Shown: positions 24,086 through 38,249 of the stretch, in pieces
Layout: each line of letters starts with the position of its first letter
How positions within the stretch are numbered: the first letter of the stretch is position 1
Source: Paramecium tetraurelia
Taxonomy: Eukaryota > Ciliophora > Oligohymenophorea > Peniculida > Parameciidae
Assembly: GCF_000165425.1 (NCBI RefSeq)
Contig: NW_001799566.1
Location: 310,001 to 374,000 of the forward strand
Length of the DNA: 64,000 nucleotides
Direction: 5' to 3'
Made by a program: the position numbers and the translations under genes
Notes under the pieces: model-generated
What the model was told of the DNA's origin: nothing
Database searches by the model: none
What the model saw: only the letters and a program-made list of their open reading frames with translations

Positions 24086-24397
24086 TATATTTCAAATTAT
24101 TTTTTTATGAAATCAATTATCATTATAATGTTTTCAAGCTCAAAATTTCAGATCACAACTAGACTTAGATTTCATTTAAATTTGAATTCACACTATTAAT
24201 ATTATTCTCTACCCAGAATTATAATGAAAGCCATATTTTTTGTTTGAAAACAAATAGAATTTATTTTTATGAAAAATATCTAAGAATGATTTAAATATCG
24301 ATTACCTTGATAAATAAATCGATCTTATGTATATGATTCTGTCTTAATTAATTATTAGATAAATAATAAATCAAATATTAATTAAATAAAATTATAC
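24086..24397. promoter_or_regulatory. Divergent intergenic region
   Basis: About 310 AT-rich bases between the ArfGAP gene (minus) and the ankyrin gene (plus). No gene is seen; it should contain both promoters. No specific motif recognised. Confidence 0.3.
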
Positions 24398-25464
24398 ATG
24401 CTAACATGTTCTAAAAATCTGAAATTAAAATTATATACAGTTCCTGATGATCAGTTTCCTAAAAGGAGACACACTGCTTCACGATCCTTGAAGCTCAGTT
24501 CAAGGAAAAAAAGTATCAAAATCTAATATTTAAAGAATTACAAGATGACTATGATATATTTTAGTACCTTAAAAACGAAAATACAACAGACAATTATATG
24601 ACATCATTAACTGACCGAAAGGAAAATAGCTAACTTCATTATAACAATACTTCTGAAGTAAGGGTCAGTAACTTGTTTGAAAAAGATAAAGGGTTCTTAA
24701 AAAAGTTCAATGATGTACAATCGAAAAGAAAATAAGAATAACTTTTAAAAGCTGATTATTTATTAAAGAAAGATTTAGCAGACTTGAATAAAATTGCTTA
24801 AAACAGTGTTTAATCATTCTCGAGTCATTTTTCTCTTTACAATCATTTCCACTTCGAACATTTATTAGAGCCTTAAACAACAAGACCTGATTTGCAATTA
24901 CCACCAAAACAGACATTTTCAATTTTAAGTAATCCAAATAAAAGGGATAGAACTTATAAGGTTCCTTTGCATTAACCTTTTATTTCATAAGATAAAATAA
25001 TTAATGAGCAATCTCTAGAGAAAGTAAGATTTTTGAATTAGAAAATGAATCGAATGAGCTTGAATGTATAATAGTTCTATAAATGAAGTTAATAACAAAA
25101 CTAGATCCTTTGAGTGAATAGTATTTTCAATAGATCTAAGATGGAAATGTGGATGAGCTCAAAAAGTTGATAAAGAAATATCCTCATTTATTATAATAAA
25201 GAACTCGAGTAATTATTATGATGTATAAGACAGTTGCAAGAGACAGGCCTTCATGTGGCTGTAAAGAGAAACAAGAACCAGGTTGTTGAATTACTATTAA
25301 ATAATTAAATCGATGAATTCGCAAGAAATATTGTAAGTATATGGTATATAAATTAAGTGGGGATAAACATCAAGATAATTGGCATTCAAATTATAATATC
25401 GTAACATTTTAAAAGTATTATATAATGGATTATAAAGATGCTTACATATGATTAGAATTAGTGA
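24398..25464 (+). CDS. Ankyrin-repeat protein with long polar N-terminus
   Basis: Begins MLTCSKNLKLKLYTVPDDQF, then a basic Ser/Arg patch and a polar region of about 200 residues. The C-terminal part holds ankyrin-like repeats: YFQQIQDGNVDELKKLIKKY, then ETGLHVAVKRNKNQVVELLL and GQTSRQLAFKLQYRNILKML. Five introns are inferred, and three of them end AAG rather than TAG. These are a 23-nt one near 24513, a 23-nt one near 25068 and a 25-nt one near 25332; the one at 25209-25233 ends CAG. Splicing each restores ankyrin consensus, which supports the unusual acceptors. The gene ends 42 bases before VPS26. It is probably a scaffold or adaptor; the partner is unknown. Confidence 0.68.
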
Positions 25465-25506
25465 TTATAGATTAAAATTTTTATACAATTAAATAATTAG
25501 ATTATA

Positions 25507-26512
25507 ATGGTAAGAATTTCAATTCCACATTTTCTAGGCATGTCTTCTGAATATCTTTCAAGGGGAACCTTTAATTGAAATGACTTTGGATGGTATAGAG
25601 ACACGCAAACACACTTTATTTTAGGATAATTAATAAGGAACTTTAAAGTTACCAGTCTATATTGTAATTGATATTGATTGATTTTATGAAATAGGGTGAT
25701 GATAATATCTCTGGAGTTGTTAAAGTAAGGATTAACAATTAAAAATAAATAAAGCATTTGGGAATCCGAGTTGAATTGACTGGACACATTGGTAAGAATT
25801 ATGAATTTACGAATAAAAGAAATTCTCAATGATCAAAAATAAAGTTCAGATTTCATGTCAATATCAAGAGAGTTGGAACCTTAAGGTTTATTATTTGAAG
25901 ACTAGATATATAAATTTTTAATTTTAAAACTTTGAAAAGCCATATGAAAGTTATTATGGCAATATAGTGAAATTAAGATACTAGGTGAAAGTGTTTATGA
26001 CTAGATGGTATGCCAAGGTGTAGAGGAAGTAGATTTTGCTGTTTTGATCTTAGAGCCACAAGAGGATCAACCATAGACTACAAATATGGAAGTATTGATT
26101 CACAAAAATTTAAGAGGTTGGGATTGAAGATATATTACATATTAACTTTGAGTATTCAAAGAATCGATTTCATTAGAAGGATGTTTTGACTGGAATATTG
26201 AATATGTGTTTGGTGGAAATCAAAATAAAATATGTATAATTAGTGATTACCAGAAAGGAATATTATCTATAAGGATCTTAATTTGAGACAGACAATAAGA
26301 CAATAGTCAAATACGAATTAGTAGATGGATGTCCTTAAAAGGGAGATATGATTCCGGTCAGATTGTATCTAAGTGAATTGGATCTGATACCATCAGTCAG
26401 AAATGTTTATGATAAATTCTGTGTGAAAAATTTGATGAGCTTGTTTATAATCGATGAAGATGATAAGAGATATTTCTAATCATAGGTAATTACAATTTAC
26501 AGGAAGAAGTGA
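25507..26512 (+). CDS. VPS26: VPS26, retromer subunit
   Basis: Arrestin-fold retromer subunit that binds VPS35 and sorting nexins in endosome-to-Golgi recycling. Family motifs are seen in order: DGIETRKHTLF, GDDNISGVVKVRINNQKQIK, HLGIRVELTGHI, NFEKPYESYYGNIVKLRYQV, then MEVGIEDILHINFEYSKNRF, HQKDVLTGIL, QFETDNKTIVKYELVDGCPQ, RLYLSELDLIPSVRNVYDKF and a final RYFQSQVITIYRKK. The start ATG is followed at once by a 28-nt intron (25510-25537). A 25-nt intron inside MEV|GIED ends GAG. Frame is lost at a T5 run (25915-25919, one T too many) and near 26017-26025 (one base short, or a GTG-donor intron). As the protein is otherwise perfect, assembly indels are more likely than decay. Confidence 0.9.
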
Positions 26513-26557
26513 TTAAATCATCATATCTAATAATATTTTGTAAGAGAAATAAACCTA

Positions 26558-28270
26558 TCATAATTGCTGAAAATAATTATATTTCTAAAGTCCTGTGCGT
26601 TGATAATCGTTTATATCACTTACAGATCTGAATCTCTGTTCCTTATTTACTTGGCAATTGTATTCCTGTTGTTACAATTATTCTATCCTTTCCTGCAAGC
26701 TGCAATAAATTAGTTCAGCCAAACTCAATAAGAACTTTTTTGAATCTTCCAAATTATTAGGGACATAGTAAGAATAGAAATTTTATTATTAGAATTACTA
26801 AATTTGTTGTTATTATTGTTGTTGTTACAGCATTTGTTATTATACAAATTTTTGTTCTTGTATTTCATTCGAAATTATTGCTCCATTCGCATCGATGAAA
26901 GAAGTGTCTAGAATCATATCCTAAGATAATTCAGTTGGACTTTGAGAAAATCTTCGATTGTGACTTTGAGTGGTAGTTATTTGATCCTTATTATTGATGT
27001 AAAATTATTGGAGAAAATAATATTGTTTATTGATTTTCTGTAATTTCTCTTGATGTCTTAAATTTGAATTTATGAGTATTTATTTTTAACTCTAAATTAA
27101 TATGAATGACATACTTCTAAATCTTCACAATTTCTTTGCAATTCATTATTTGCAGTTTCGAGAGTCTTATTTAGCAACATCTCTCTTTGATAGTTCCTTC
27201 TTAACTCCTCTATCATTCTCTCATACTTATTAATTTTTTCAACAACGTTAGGGTCGATCTACTTTTTCATATCCTACATCTATTAGATCTGTCTCTTAGC
27301 ATTGATCTCTTGTATTTATTTTGCCTTAGTGAGATCTAACTTCGGGATTTCCTTCATTTGTTTCGCGACCTAATTCTCTTGTTTTAATGGTAATGGGGAC
27401 ATCAAAGGTGAACTGCCAACGGATGAATTGTTGTCATTTTAGGATGAATCTTCATTTTCTTCCTTGTTCATAACATTTAACAAGTTGTTTTAGACTACTG
27501 TATACATTTTTGGTTACATTTAATCAATTGTTCTGGTCCTTATTGAGTTTGTTACTGTTGAATGATGAGCTTGTTGCCGTGATAAGTCATAGCTGTACTT
27601 TTCATTTGAACTAGGTTGCTCATTAGTTTCTAGATGAATAGTGAAAATGTAATACTAAATTAAATCCTTATAGTTTTTGTTTTTCACTTTCGGTGAGTTT
27701 GTTCTTCTTGATCTATTAAATTAGTTGAGATGTGAGTAATTCAATTTGATTATGAAATTTGATAGCAATTTTATCAGGTTCACAAATTTCTTTGTATTTG
27801 ATAACAATGCCTGAAATTTCATCGTATTCAGGTTTGAGTTATTCCATTTTGCTTAATTGTTATTCAGCTTTATTGAGATTATTTTATAAGGTTTAGATTT
27901 TATTCTATAATGATAAGATTAATTCTTTTTCATGTCGTTAAGCTTCTTCAGTGATTTATTAATTTATTAATACTTAATTTTATGCTTGATTCCTTTCCTC
28001 GATTAGTTTGTCAATTTGATTATGCAATTTGGCATTTTCTTCTTACAAATTTTTCATAACCATCAATAAAGCTTTATTTTATTCATCGTTATTTTGAGGT
28101 GTCATGATTCTCAATGCCTTCTTATTTAATTAGAGCAAGCCCTTCAATTCATTCAATTACTCAGTTAATTGTTTATTTTCCTGTTTGAGATAATCGATTA
28201 ATTCAGTGTGTTGATTGTTGGCAATATAAAGACTGCTTGTTAGATTCTTTTTAGAATGAGATTATTTCAT
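26558..28270 (-). CDS. Long Gln-rich coiled-coil protein
   Basis: About 535 residues, largely coiled coil: HTELIDYLKQENKQLTEQLN near the N-terminus, ILSLQNKIQTLQNNLNKAEQ in the middle, and PNVVEKINKYERMIEELRRN further on. A Gln tract (about 26770-26850) is encoded mostly by TAA/TAG/CAA. Two introns are inferred: a 37-nt one near 27615-27655 (acceptor GAG, less sure) and a 23-nt GTA...TAG one near 27105. No known domain. A cytoskeletal or centrosomal role is plausible but unproven. Its proposed start codon overlaps the stop of the methyltransferase gene by four bases (ATGA), so a later ATG (for example 28105) may be the real start. Confidence 0.6.
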
Positions 28271-29102
28271 AATTATATTTATTATTGTTAAACCTAAATC
28301 ATTTTCTTTTGTTAAATGTGAATCGTAGCCAACCCCCATGACAATTGCACTTTAATAGATTTAACAAGATCCCAGCCAGTCTGAGGATCGAGTGTTTTAG
28401 TAACAGTAATGAAGTAAGATCCCTCCTTCAAATCCGCAGCCTTTTTGCTTAGCTGCTTCATCAGATCCGGATCGAAACAAGTAGTTGAAGCAAATAAGAA
28501 GGTGCCGTCAGTCCAATCTAACTTGATTTCGTATATGAATCAATACTTCTCTGACATCTCCATTGATGAACTCAATTTTGGGCAATTAATATTCATAGAC
28601 ACCAATCTGTTCCATCTCCTCTTCGATAAGAACTTTCTGCTTCTCCACTTCTTGTTTCAAATTGCAAGCCTGCTCATGCAAAGAATGCAGACATTCAATG
28701 CCTTTACAAATATCGAATTGATGCATTAATGATGCAGCTATCACTCCTTTTCCAATGCCACTACCCAAATCATAGAAGACTCCCCCTTTCTTTGGCGATA
28801 CGCATTGAAAGACCATGGATAAGGATTTAAATTCCTTTAGAGTTAAGGCATATTACTTACAATTTCCCCGTAGGAGAGAGAATTGGAGGTCAAATGATTC
28901 GCCAACCTTTCTTCTCTGCTCAAAGTCTAAGATTGTTAATTTCATCATTTCTTACTCGAGCTCTTTGCAATGAATACTCCTTTGTGATCTTCTCATATAA
29001 ACTCTTCAATGATTCCTACGAAGATTGAGTATTATCACTCTATTAAGTACTATCCTGATTCTATAAAGAGTTTAGAAAATTGAGAATCCGTGCATGGTCC
29101 AT
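28267..29102 (-). CDS. DOT1-like SAM-dependent methyltransferase
   Basis: Small class I methyltransferase. The SAM-binding motif I is FYDLGSGIGKGVIAASLM; the acidic end of strand 2 is CKGIECLHSL; motif IV follows EFINGDVRELDWTDGTFLFA, and then FITVTKTL. The G-S-G-x-G-x-V-x-x-A core plus IE in strand 2 resembles the DOT1 (H3K79 methyltransferase) family, but the protein is only about 245 residues and the DOT1 N-terminal elements are not obvious. Another class I enzyme therefore remains possible. Introns: 29 nt (TAG), 26 nt (AAG) and 25 nt (AAG). The catalytic NPPY-type loop of DNA/RNA methylases is absent. It ends in a Gln-rich tail overlapping the next gene start. Confidence 0.68.
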
Positions 29103-29163
29103 TATATAATAAAATAATTTAGTTTCATAAATAATTTAAGTCTTTAATTAATAAATTAAATAC

Positions 29164-31785
29164 ATGAATCGAGAAATCTGGTCCAAAATTACCCATAATG
29201 TAGTTGACTCCATCAAATCCTTCCCAAATGGTGGTTTCATGATATTGACATCAGGATTATCAATTGCCAACCTGACATCTTTGTTCCTGACTTACTTTCT
29301 TGAAAAAAGCAAATCTGTAATCATCCTCCTCAATTACTCTAATTATGAAATAGATTTTATTGATACATAGCTTAACTTTTTTGTCACCTAAAATTAACTA
29401 AATAATAACAAAGAATATGCTCTTTCTGTTGTAGTCTTGACTAAATAGCCATCTGAAAAAAGAGCTGCTTTTTACAAATAAGGTGGAATCTTTTCTATAA
29501 CTCCCTAAATCTTGATCTAAGATTTGCTAATCAACACATTATCACCCTTCATTGTTACTCACCTAATAATTCAACAAACTCACCAAATCAAATCACAGTA
29601 TGATTATGAAAGTTGGATCACCAATTTTATCAAAATCGTAAAACCTGAACTATTTCTCCTAGCCTTTACCAATCAACCTGCAATTCTACAATTGCAATAA
29701 AACACTCCTACCATTCTCAAAAATTTCTATCTGAATAACATAATCCCTTGGCCTATGAACAGAGCTGAAATCGTCAACTCTTTAAAGTCACATCCCTTTA
29801 AATGGAGTGAAATAAAAATTAATTTGTCTAAAACTATCAAAGATATCCAAGATATCGTCATCTCCCTTATTAAATAATGCATCCAAGCAGTTAATGGACA
29901 ATGTGGTACATCCTACTTAACGAGCGATATGGTCGTCCAACAGAATTGGAGAAAACTCAAAGCTCTTATTCAAAGACAATCATTTAAAATAGATCTCATT
30001 CAATAATAGATATTCTTAGACATCTTTCAACTTAGAAGATTGCTCTTTGCATTGATCAATCAATCAGCCTATTAATTCTATTTCACATTAACTTAGATAA
30101 TCAATGATGCTCCAATCGACTCCATTTGGTACATATCTTAACCAGAAATTGAAGGATTAGTATTAAGATTATAGAAATTAGCATAAGAGAGAGTCTACTC
30201 CTTTGTTAGCATTCAGGAACCCATCAAATATACCTTTACTAAAAAGAATGGAGAAGAAGTAGTTAAAGAAATCAACACTAAAATTGATTTTAAAATGGAA
30301 ATTCAATCTAAATATTTATAACTCATTAAAATATTGGATGATATATCAAAGTAAAATTAGACTCAAACTGAAAACATAAGAATCTGGATTTGGGTTCAGA
30401 ATAGTGAAAATGTAACCCAGATTTAACAATATCTAGTTTCCAATTACAGAATGAAAGATAAAAATAATTATGTTAATCAATTTAATTTTCTAAGAAAGAT
30501 CTTAGAATAGAAAGCAAGAAAATCAATTGACAATATATTGAATAATAATTCTGAGTAATAAGCATCCTAATAGGTTGCACAGGAGAGGAAATCGAAGATT
30601 GTATTAAAGCATAACAATAAATAAATCAAATAAAACAAACAAATTAAATAAGATGAAGAAGCCCTGTTGAACTATTTACTCCATTAGGAACTAGAACAAT
30701 TATTTGAACATGTTCTGGAATAAGAAGAATAAGTCTTGCTTCAAAAATCCCAAGCCATTCAATAATAGGTGTATTAACTATTGCCATAAGAATTGTTGCA
30801 ATTTGATTTGTAATAGAGTGGTCATAAAGTGAACAAAGATGGAATAATTATTTAATTTGAAGAAGATACAATAATTCCAAAGATGACTATTGTTGTTAAC
30901 AATATGATTGATGATTGCTAGAGATACACATTTAAATAAACTTATAAACCTGATTACATTATTATGATGGAACCAAATCATTCATTTTTAAAAGAACTTC
31001 TAATTAATCAAAATTAGGTTGAAACCATTTTATTGATGTAAAATGAATGCGTTGAATTTTGGTAATACTATAAAGAGAAAATGGATGAGGAGGTTGCATT
31101 CGAAAAGATCATTGAAAATCTCAGAAGTTTCTCACGATCCTTTGAAAAACCTGAAGATGCCATTCATAAATTGAACATGCAATTGTAACATCAAAATTCA
31201 AGATAAGGAAAAGGAGAAGAGTTTTTTTAATAATCAGATCTTCAACCTAGAATTTTAGTTGATTATAGAGAATTTAGATGTGATGTCCCTCCTAAATTGT
31301 ACTTTCATGGCATTTAATTGACTCCTGTCATGTTGAAGGTGGGAGATATCGTTTTGAGCAATAATTGTGCAATAGAGAGAAAATCTGTTGAAACAGGAGA
31401 TCTAATTGAATCATTAAATCAAAATAGATTGGATTAATAACTGTAGAAAATGAACTCATTTGATCATCCCTTTCTATTGATAGAATATTCAGACAACATT
31501 CCGTTTTGTTTGGGATCATTATCAAGGCAATCACAAAACTATAGTTCTAATACAAGAGTTATGGTCAGATTACTAGAATTGATAACTAAATATTCAAAAA
31601 TCCAAATTTTGTGGTCGAATAACTCAGATGATACAATTAAAATTATTAGTAAATTAAAATAAACGCTGGCTCGAAATTCTCCAGACATCACAATATTTAA
31701 AAGTAATTTACAATAACAAAATGGGTTGATATAAAATGAAAAGATTACTGACTATTTTACTTAAATAGAAAAAGAAATATAATGA
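29164..31785 (+). CDS. XPF: XPF/ERCC4-family structure-specific endonuclease
   Basis: Single uninterrupted frame of 873 codons. The N-terminal two thirds match the degenerate helicase-like half of XPF (IVTHLIIQQTHQIKSQYDYE; later WSEIKINLSKTIKDIQDIVI and a linker rich in Gln). The ERCC4 nuclease domain starts about residue 698: VDYREFRCDV, then LKVGDIVLSNNCAIERKSVE, DLIESLNQNRLDQQLQKM and PFLLIEYSD. The catalytic GDxxL...ERKS motif is intact. XPF normally pairs with ERCC1 through a C-terminal tandem helix-hairpin-helix domain to cut splayed duplexes in nucleotide excision repair. Here only about 50 residues follow the nuclease fold, so the HhH2 domain is missing. The extreme C-terminus contains NEKITDYF, a PCNA-box-like motif. 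Confidence 0.92.
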
Positions 31786-31815
31786 GATTATGTATTTAAA
31801 TATAATTAATATTTA

Positions 31816-33045
31816 TCAAACAATTGTAACAGTATAAAATGGTAAATATCTTGCTATCTTCTAATCCAGTAATTTCTAAATACATCAATCCTTTTTTATT
31901 TAATCTATGATGCATAACATCAATTTCAAAATGAACTCCATTTAGATTAGAGTTTTCAGCAAAGAACTTAGATAGTTCCTATGATAGATTAAATAAAGAA
32001 TTATTACCTTTCTTCTTATAGATGCAGCATCAATATGATTAACATATGCTTAAAATATTTCAGTGGCTCCACCTTCATGAAAAGTAGTTGAGGTTGGTCC
32101 TTAAGGAACACTTGCCAAAGTTATTCTTCTTTTTGGTCTTAAAAGGGGTGCCATATTCTATCTTATACATGCTTCATTGATTCTAACTTCAAGAAATGCT
32201 CTCTCTTCATGTCTACCTGCCATTACTTCAAGTATCAATTTATGATGCAATGGGTTGCTCTTATTCCACAAGATTGTGAAATAACTTCGAAGAAAATATC
32301 TCACTAAATCAGGTCTCATGTCATAACTCTCTGGATTCTTTAAGATACTCTTCAAATGCATACAACCTGTGTTTTCTGGTTTCAATAGGGATGTTAGAAG
32401 ATCATCTTTAAACTAACATATAAATCAATAGGTACTGAATTAGGAGGATCAATCAAGGCATCAACTGTCAAAGTCATACCTAATTCTTTTTCCAAATGTC
32501 TTATAGCGTCATCATCTGTGCACATATAAAATCCATCCTATTTCATGAACTATAAGTAATTGGCGAAAATGCTATCCACAGTGTCTTGGGCCAGTGGAGT
32601 ATTAATTGTTTATTCATATACTTATAAAGCTAATAAGAACTCACCAGAATCGCCTCCAGGAGTTCCCAAAACTCCTTATTCATTTCTTCCATCTAAACAT
32701 GAAAAATGATAGCTATTAGGATCCCCAAATTATAATTCATTAAGGGGTCCAATCAAATGTCTAATCTATTCAAAAGAGGCTGTTTTGCCATCATCTCCAG
32801 CAAAGTCTTGATGTAATTAAACTTTGGTAGGATCACAAAAAGTTTCACCCACATGAAGTGGTGTAGTCGTAGATTCGCATTGACATGATGTTTCATATTC
32901 CTATGCTATATTACTAATTAAATTTTTAAATCTTACCATCAAATTCAGCTCTTCCATTTATTCTCCTTATATCTTTAGGTGACGATTCCACTTTCAACTT
33001 CACTTCAGCACAAAATATAGCGCTAATCAACACTATTATTATCAT
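31816..33045 (-). CDS. Secreted protein of unknown function
   Basis: Starts MIIIVLISAIFCAEVKL, a short cleavable signal peptide. After a 31-nt intron the mature part has Cys-bearing segments (YETSCQCESTTTPLHVGETF) and a glycine-rich motif GVLGTPGGDSGEFLLALQVY. Helical stretches follow (FKDDLLTSLLKPENTGCMHL; DMRPDLVRYFLRSYFTILW). Introns: 31 nt, 23 nt and 29 nt, all GTA...TAG. I do not recognise the family; the protein should enter the secretory pathway (cell surface, vacuole or trichocyst matrix are possible). The 3' end is uncertain: in frame the gene would run under the XPF 3' end, whereas a one-base shift gives a TGA at 31816-31818, which I chose. Confidence 0.6.
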
Positions 33046-33161
33046 ATATTCGTTTTTTAATTATATATATTATATTTTTCTATTCTTTCTTTTTTCAATT
33101 TCTATTTAATTTACTTAAATTCGTGTAATATTAATTTAAATTGTCATCATATAAATATAGA

Positions 33162-35189
33162 TCAAAAAGTATCATTTAGATTGGTTAGTTTAAACTTCAT
33201 GTTCTTCTACTTAAATATGAATGTTTATTCATCCTTGCAAATCGCATACAACAACTATTTGTTCTATTTACTAGTTATAAGTATTTCATTATTCATTTTT
33301 TGTATCTAACTATTGGATTTCTCAAATATCTTTAAATATCCATCAGAAGTGAGTAGGTATGCGTCTCCTATTGAGTATAATTTCCAATTAACATTGTGAG
33401 TCTAAATAATAAGAAATAAATGATACTTGTTTTTGTTTAATCAAATTTACAGGATTGCAATACGCACTTAATTTAGTACTTAGTAATTCATCAATAGATT
33501 AATCCAATAAATTCACTATAGGCTTGTATTGTAATTATTCAATAATTTCAGAAATGAATTTAGAGTTGAAATTATCACCATTATTGATTGTTTGAATGTT
33601 CTAAAAAAAGCTTTTGAATGCATAATCTTTATCATATTTTGTATTATCAATATCAAAGATCACAAGCGCAAAACAAAACATATGTAAAGAATCTTCAGAT
33701 TTAAAGGGGAATGACTAGCTTTTGGAATTGAAGTTCAATTCATAGTATCTTCTGCTAAACTCCTTCACCAAGATATCCAGTAAATATGGGTCATTTTGAA
33801 CTAACAATTTGCTAAACAAACTATGCAAAGAGTTAATTAAATTTTGATTGGTTACAACTCTATCCACAAACAATTTCAGAATCTACGATTATTCTTAGAG
33901 ATTCAAATTAGTCAATAATCTATGAACTATTTAAAATAGAATTACTTTGATATTTAGATCTTGTTTTTCTATTCAATATTGTGAAATAACCAATTGATTA
34001 TTGATTAAGGAGTAGGTCTAATAATTTAGGTAGATATCATGTAAGATATTCCCATGAAGTATGAGTGATTAAATAAATCAATTGCAAGATTCTCTGTGTT
34101 ATAGTCATGCTTCATGAACTTTGCCTATTCAGTGAAAGTAGACCTCTCTCTCGATGCATTTTACCATAAGACTAATTGACCTAGGGAAACCTTAATCATC
34201 AATCATAATTAAGTACCATATCATCAAAGAACCGAGGGATTGAATTGCAAGGAGAAATCATGTTCCTATTGATTTTTGATCCAAGTTCTTTATTGAAATC
34301 AATTATCTCCTTATATTCTTGCTCTGAGATATTAGATTTAGACAATGATTCTTAAATGCCTAAGTTCTCTTTCTCACTTAATTTCGACTTCTTAGGAGTA
34401 GAATTGGGACTAACCATTTTGCTTTGTGACACTTTTTCACAGAAACTGCTGCATTCATTATTTTTTCTATTTTTCATTATTTGTTATAGATACTGTCGTT
34501 TTAATTTGAGCAATTAAAAGTACTCCTCATATTAACGCTAGGCTGGATCATACTTCTTAGCTTGTCTTTCACTATTATGTTATAATTGATCCTATGATTG
34601 TTTGAAGATTTCTGATGTCATTTTGTCTCTCACCAAATCTTAGAGCTAGATTCCCATCACGATTTCGTGTTCTAAAATCAGCTCCTGACTTCAACAACAA
34701 TTAACAAACTTAAGCTCTCTAATAGAATGCTGCCACATGTAATGCTTAAATAAATTGATAAATAACATACGAGTCCAACCAGCCATATCAGTAATGTCCA
34801 AATTGGCATTGTTATTAATGAGTTCTTCAACGACCTGTATTGAACCATATCTGCAAGCTATGTGCCTATTAAGATTAAGTCAATATCTACAATGGTGATG
34901 TCCGTTCCTCATCTAAAATGTTTATGTTGATTCCTTTGCCTAGGTAAAAGCGTATCAAACCTAAATTTCTGCCTGATGCTGCTTTAAAAAAGTTCTTTTC
35001 ATTTTCAGTCAAGTAAGCAGTTGATTGTTAGGTGATTCTACCTATACATTAATGACTTAAAAAACCTCTAGCCTTATCTGCATCGAGTCCTATTTAAAGT
35101 TCATTCAAATCAAACCCTTCATTATCCTAACCCATACAACCCAAACAATTTGCTGGATTTCTTCTTTTGTGCTGAACAGAATTGCCCAT
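33162..35189 (-). CDS. Ankyrin-repeat protein with Sec7-like (ArfGEF) domain
   Basis: Begins MGNSVQHKRRNPANCLGCMG (Gly-2, possible myristoylation). Ankyrin repeats follow: TSPLHIACRYGSIQVVEELI, then AGWTPLHVAAFYQRAQVCQL and GADFRTRNRDGNLAL. After a basic linker comes a Sec7-like domain: AIDLFNHSYFMGISYMISTQ, then IIRPTPQSIINWLF, VILFQIVHRLL, VKEFSRRYYELNFN and EDSLHMFCFALVIFDIDN, and finally a C-terminal PH-like segment. Sec7 domains exchange GDP for GTP on Arf. I could not see a clear catalytic glutamate finger because the frame breaks there (near 33970). One base too many at 34640-34641 breaks the last ankyrin unit (NLALDLVRDK when corrected). Introns are 25-28 nt; two end AAG. Confidence 0.72.
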
Positions 35190-35379
35190 ATATTTATATT
35201 ATATAAATTATTAATTATTAGAAGTCAATTACCAATCAAGATTCTTTTTTAACCCTATTTTTTAATACTCATTTTAATGACTTGTGTATATGAATTTATG
35301 CTTACATCTTCTTGTATTTATTGTTTTGCTGTGATTTATTTTCATAAATTAAAGATATAAATTTTTTTCAAATTAAATC

Positions 35380-35819
35380 ATGGGAAGAGTTAGAAATAAG
35401 ACAGTTAAGAAGGCAGCAAAAGTTCTCATTGAAAAATATTACATGAAACTCACCTCAGATTTTCACTTCAACAAAAAAATCCTATCAGAAGTGGGATAAG
35501 TGCCATCAAAAAAATTGAGAAATAAAATCGCTGGATTCGCAACACATCTTTTAAAGAGAATTTAGACTGGATCTGTTAAGGGTATCTCCCTCAAAGTAAT
35601 CATACACCTAAAACTTAGATTTAAGAAGAGGAAAGAGAAAGAAGATTGGATTATGTTCCTGAGAAATCCTCAGTTGACATTGATAACCTTAGAGGAGATT
35701 AAGATGTCAAGAGAATGCTTGAAAAGGCTGGATTAGAAATTGATATTCCCATTGATGAACCAGTTGTCGAAGAAAAATAATAAAAATAACCAAGAAGAGG
35801 ATAAAGAAGACAATAATGA
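35380..35819 (+). CDS. RPS17: 40S ribosomal protein eS17
   Basis: Close match to eS17: [20 protein letters not shown], then [60 protein letters not shown] and [10 protein letters not shown]. Expected length (about 139 residues), with a basic Gln/Arg-rich C-terminus in place of the usual short tail. One 23-nt intron, 35596-35618 (GTA...TAG), inside the conserved GISLK|IQEEER. The start is the first ATG, matching the family N-terminus exactly. The gene is convergent with the downstream kinase. Confidence 0.97.
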
Positions 35820-35905
35820 ATATGATCATCTAGTACACATATATAACATTAAAGTAATTAGGCATAAAAAATTTTAATCTAAAATTGTTTTATTTCAAAA
35901 ATTAA

Positions 35906-38249
<2,344 letters not shown>

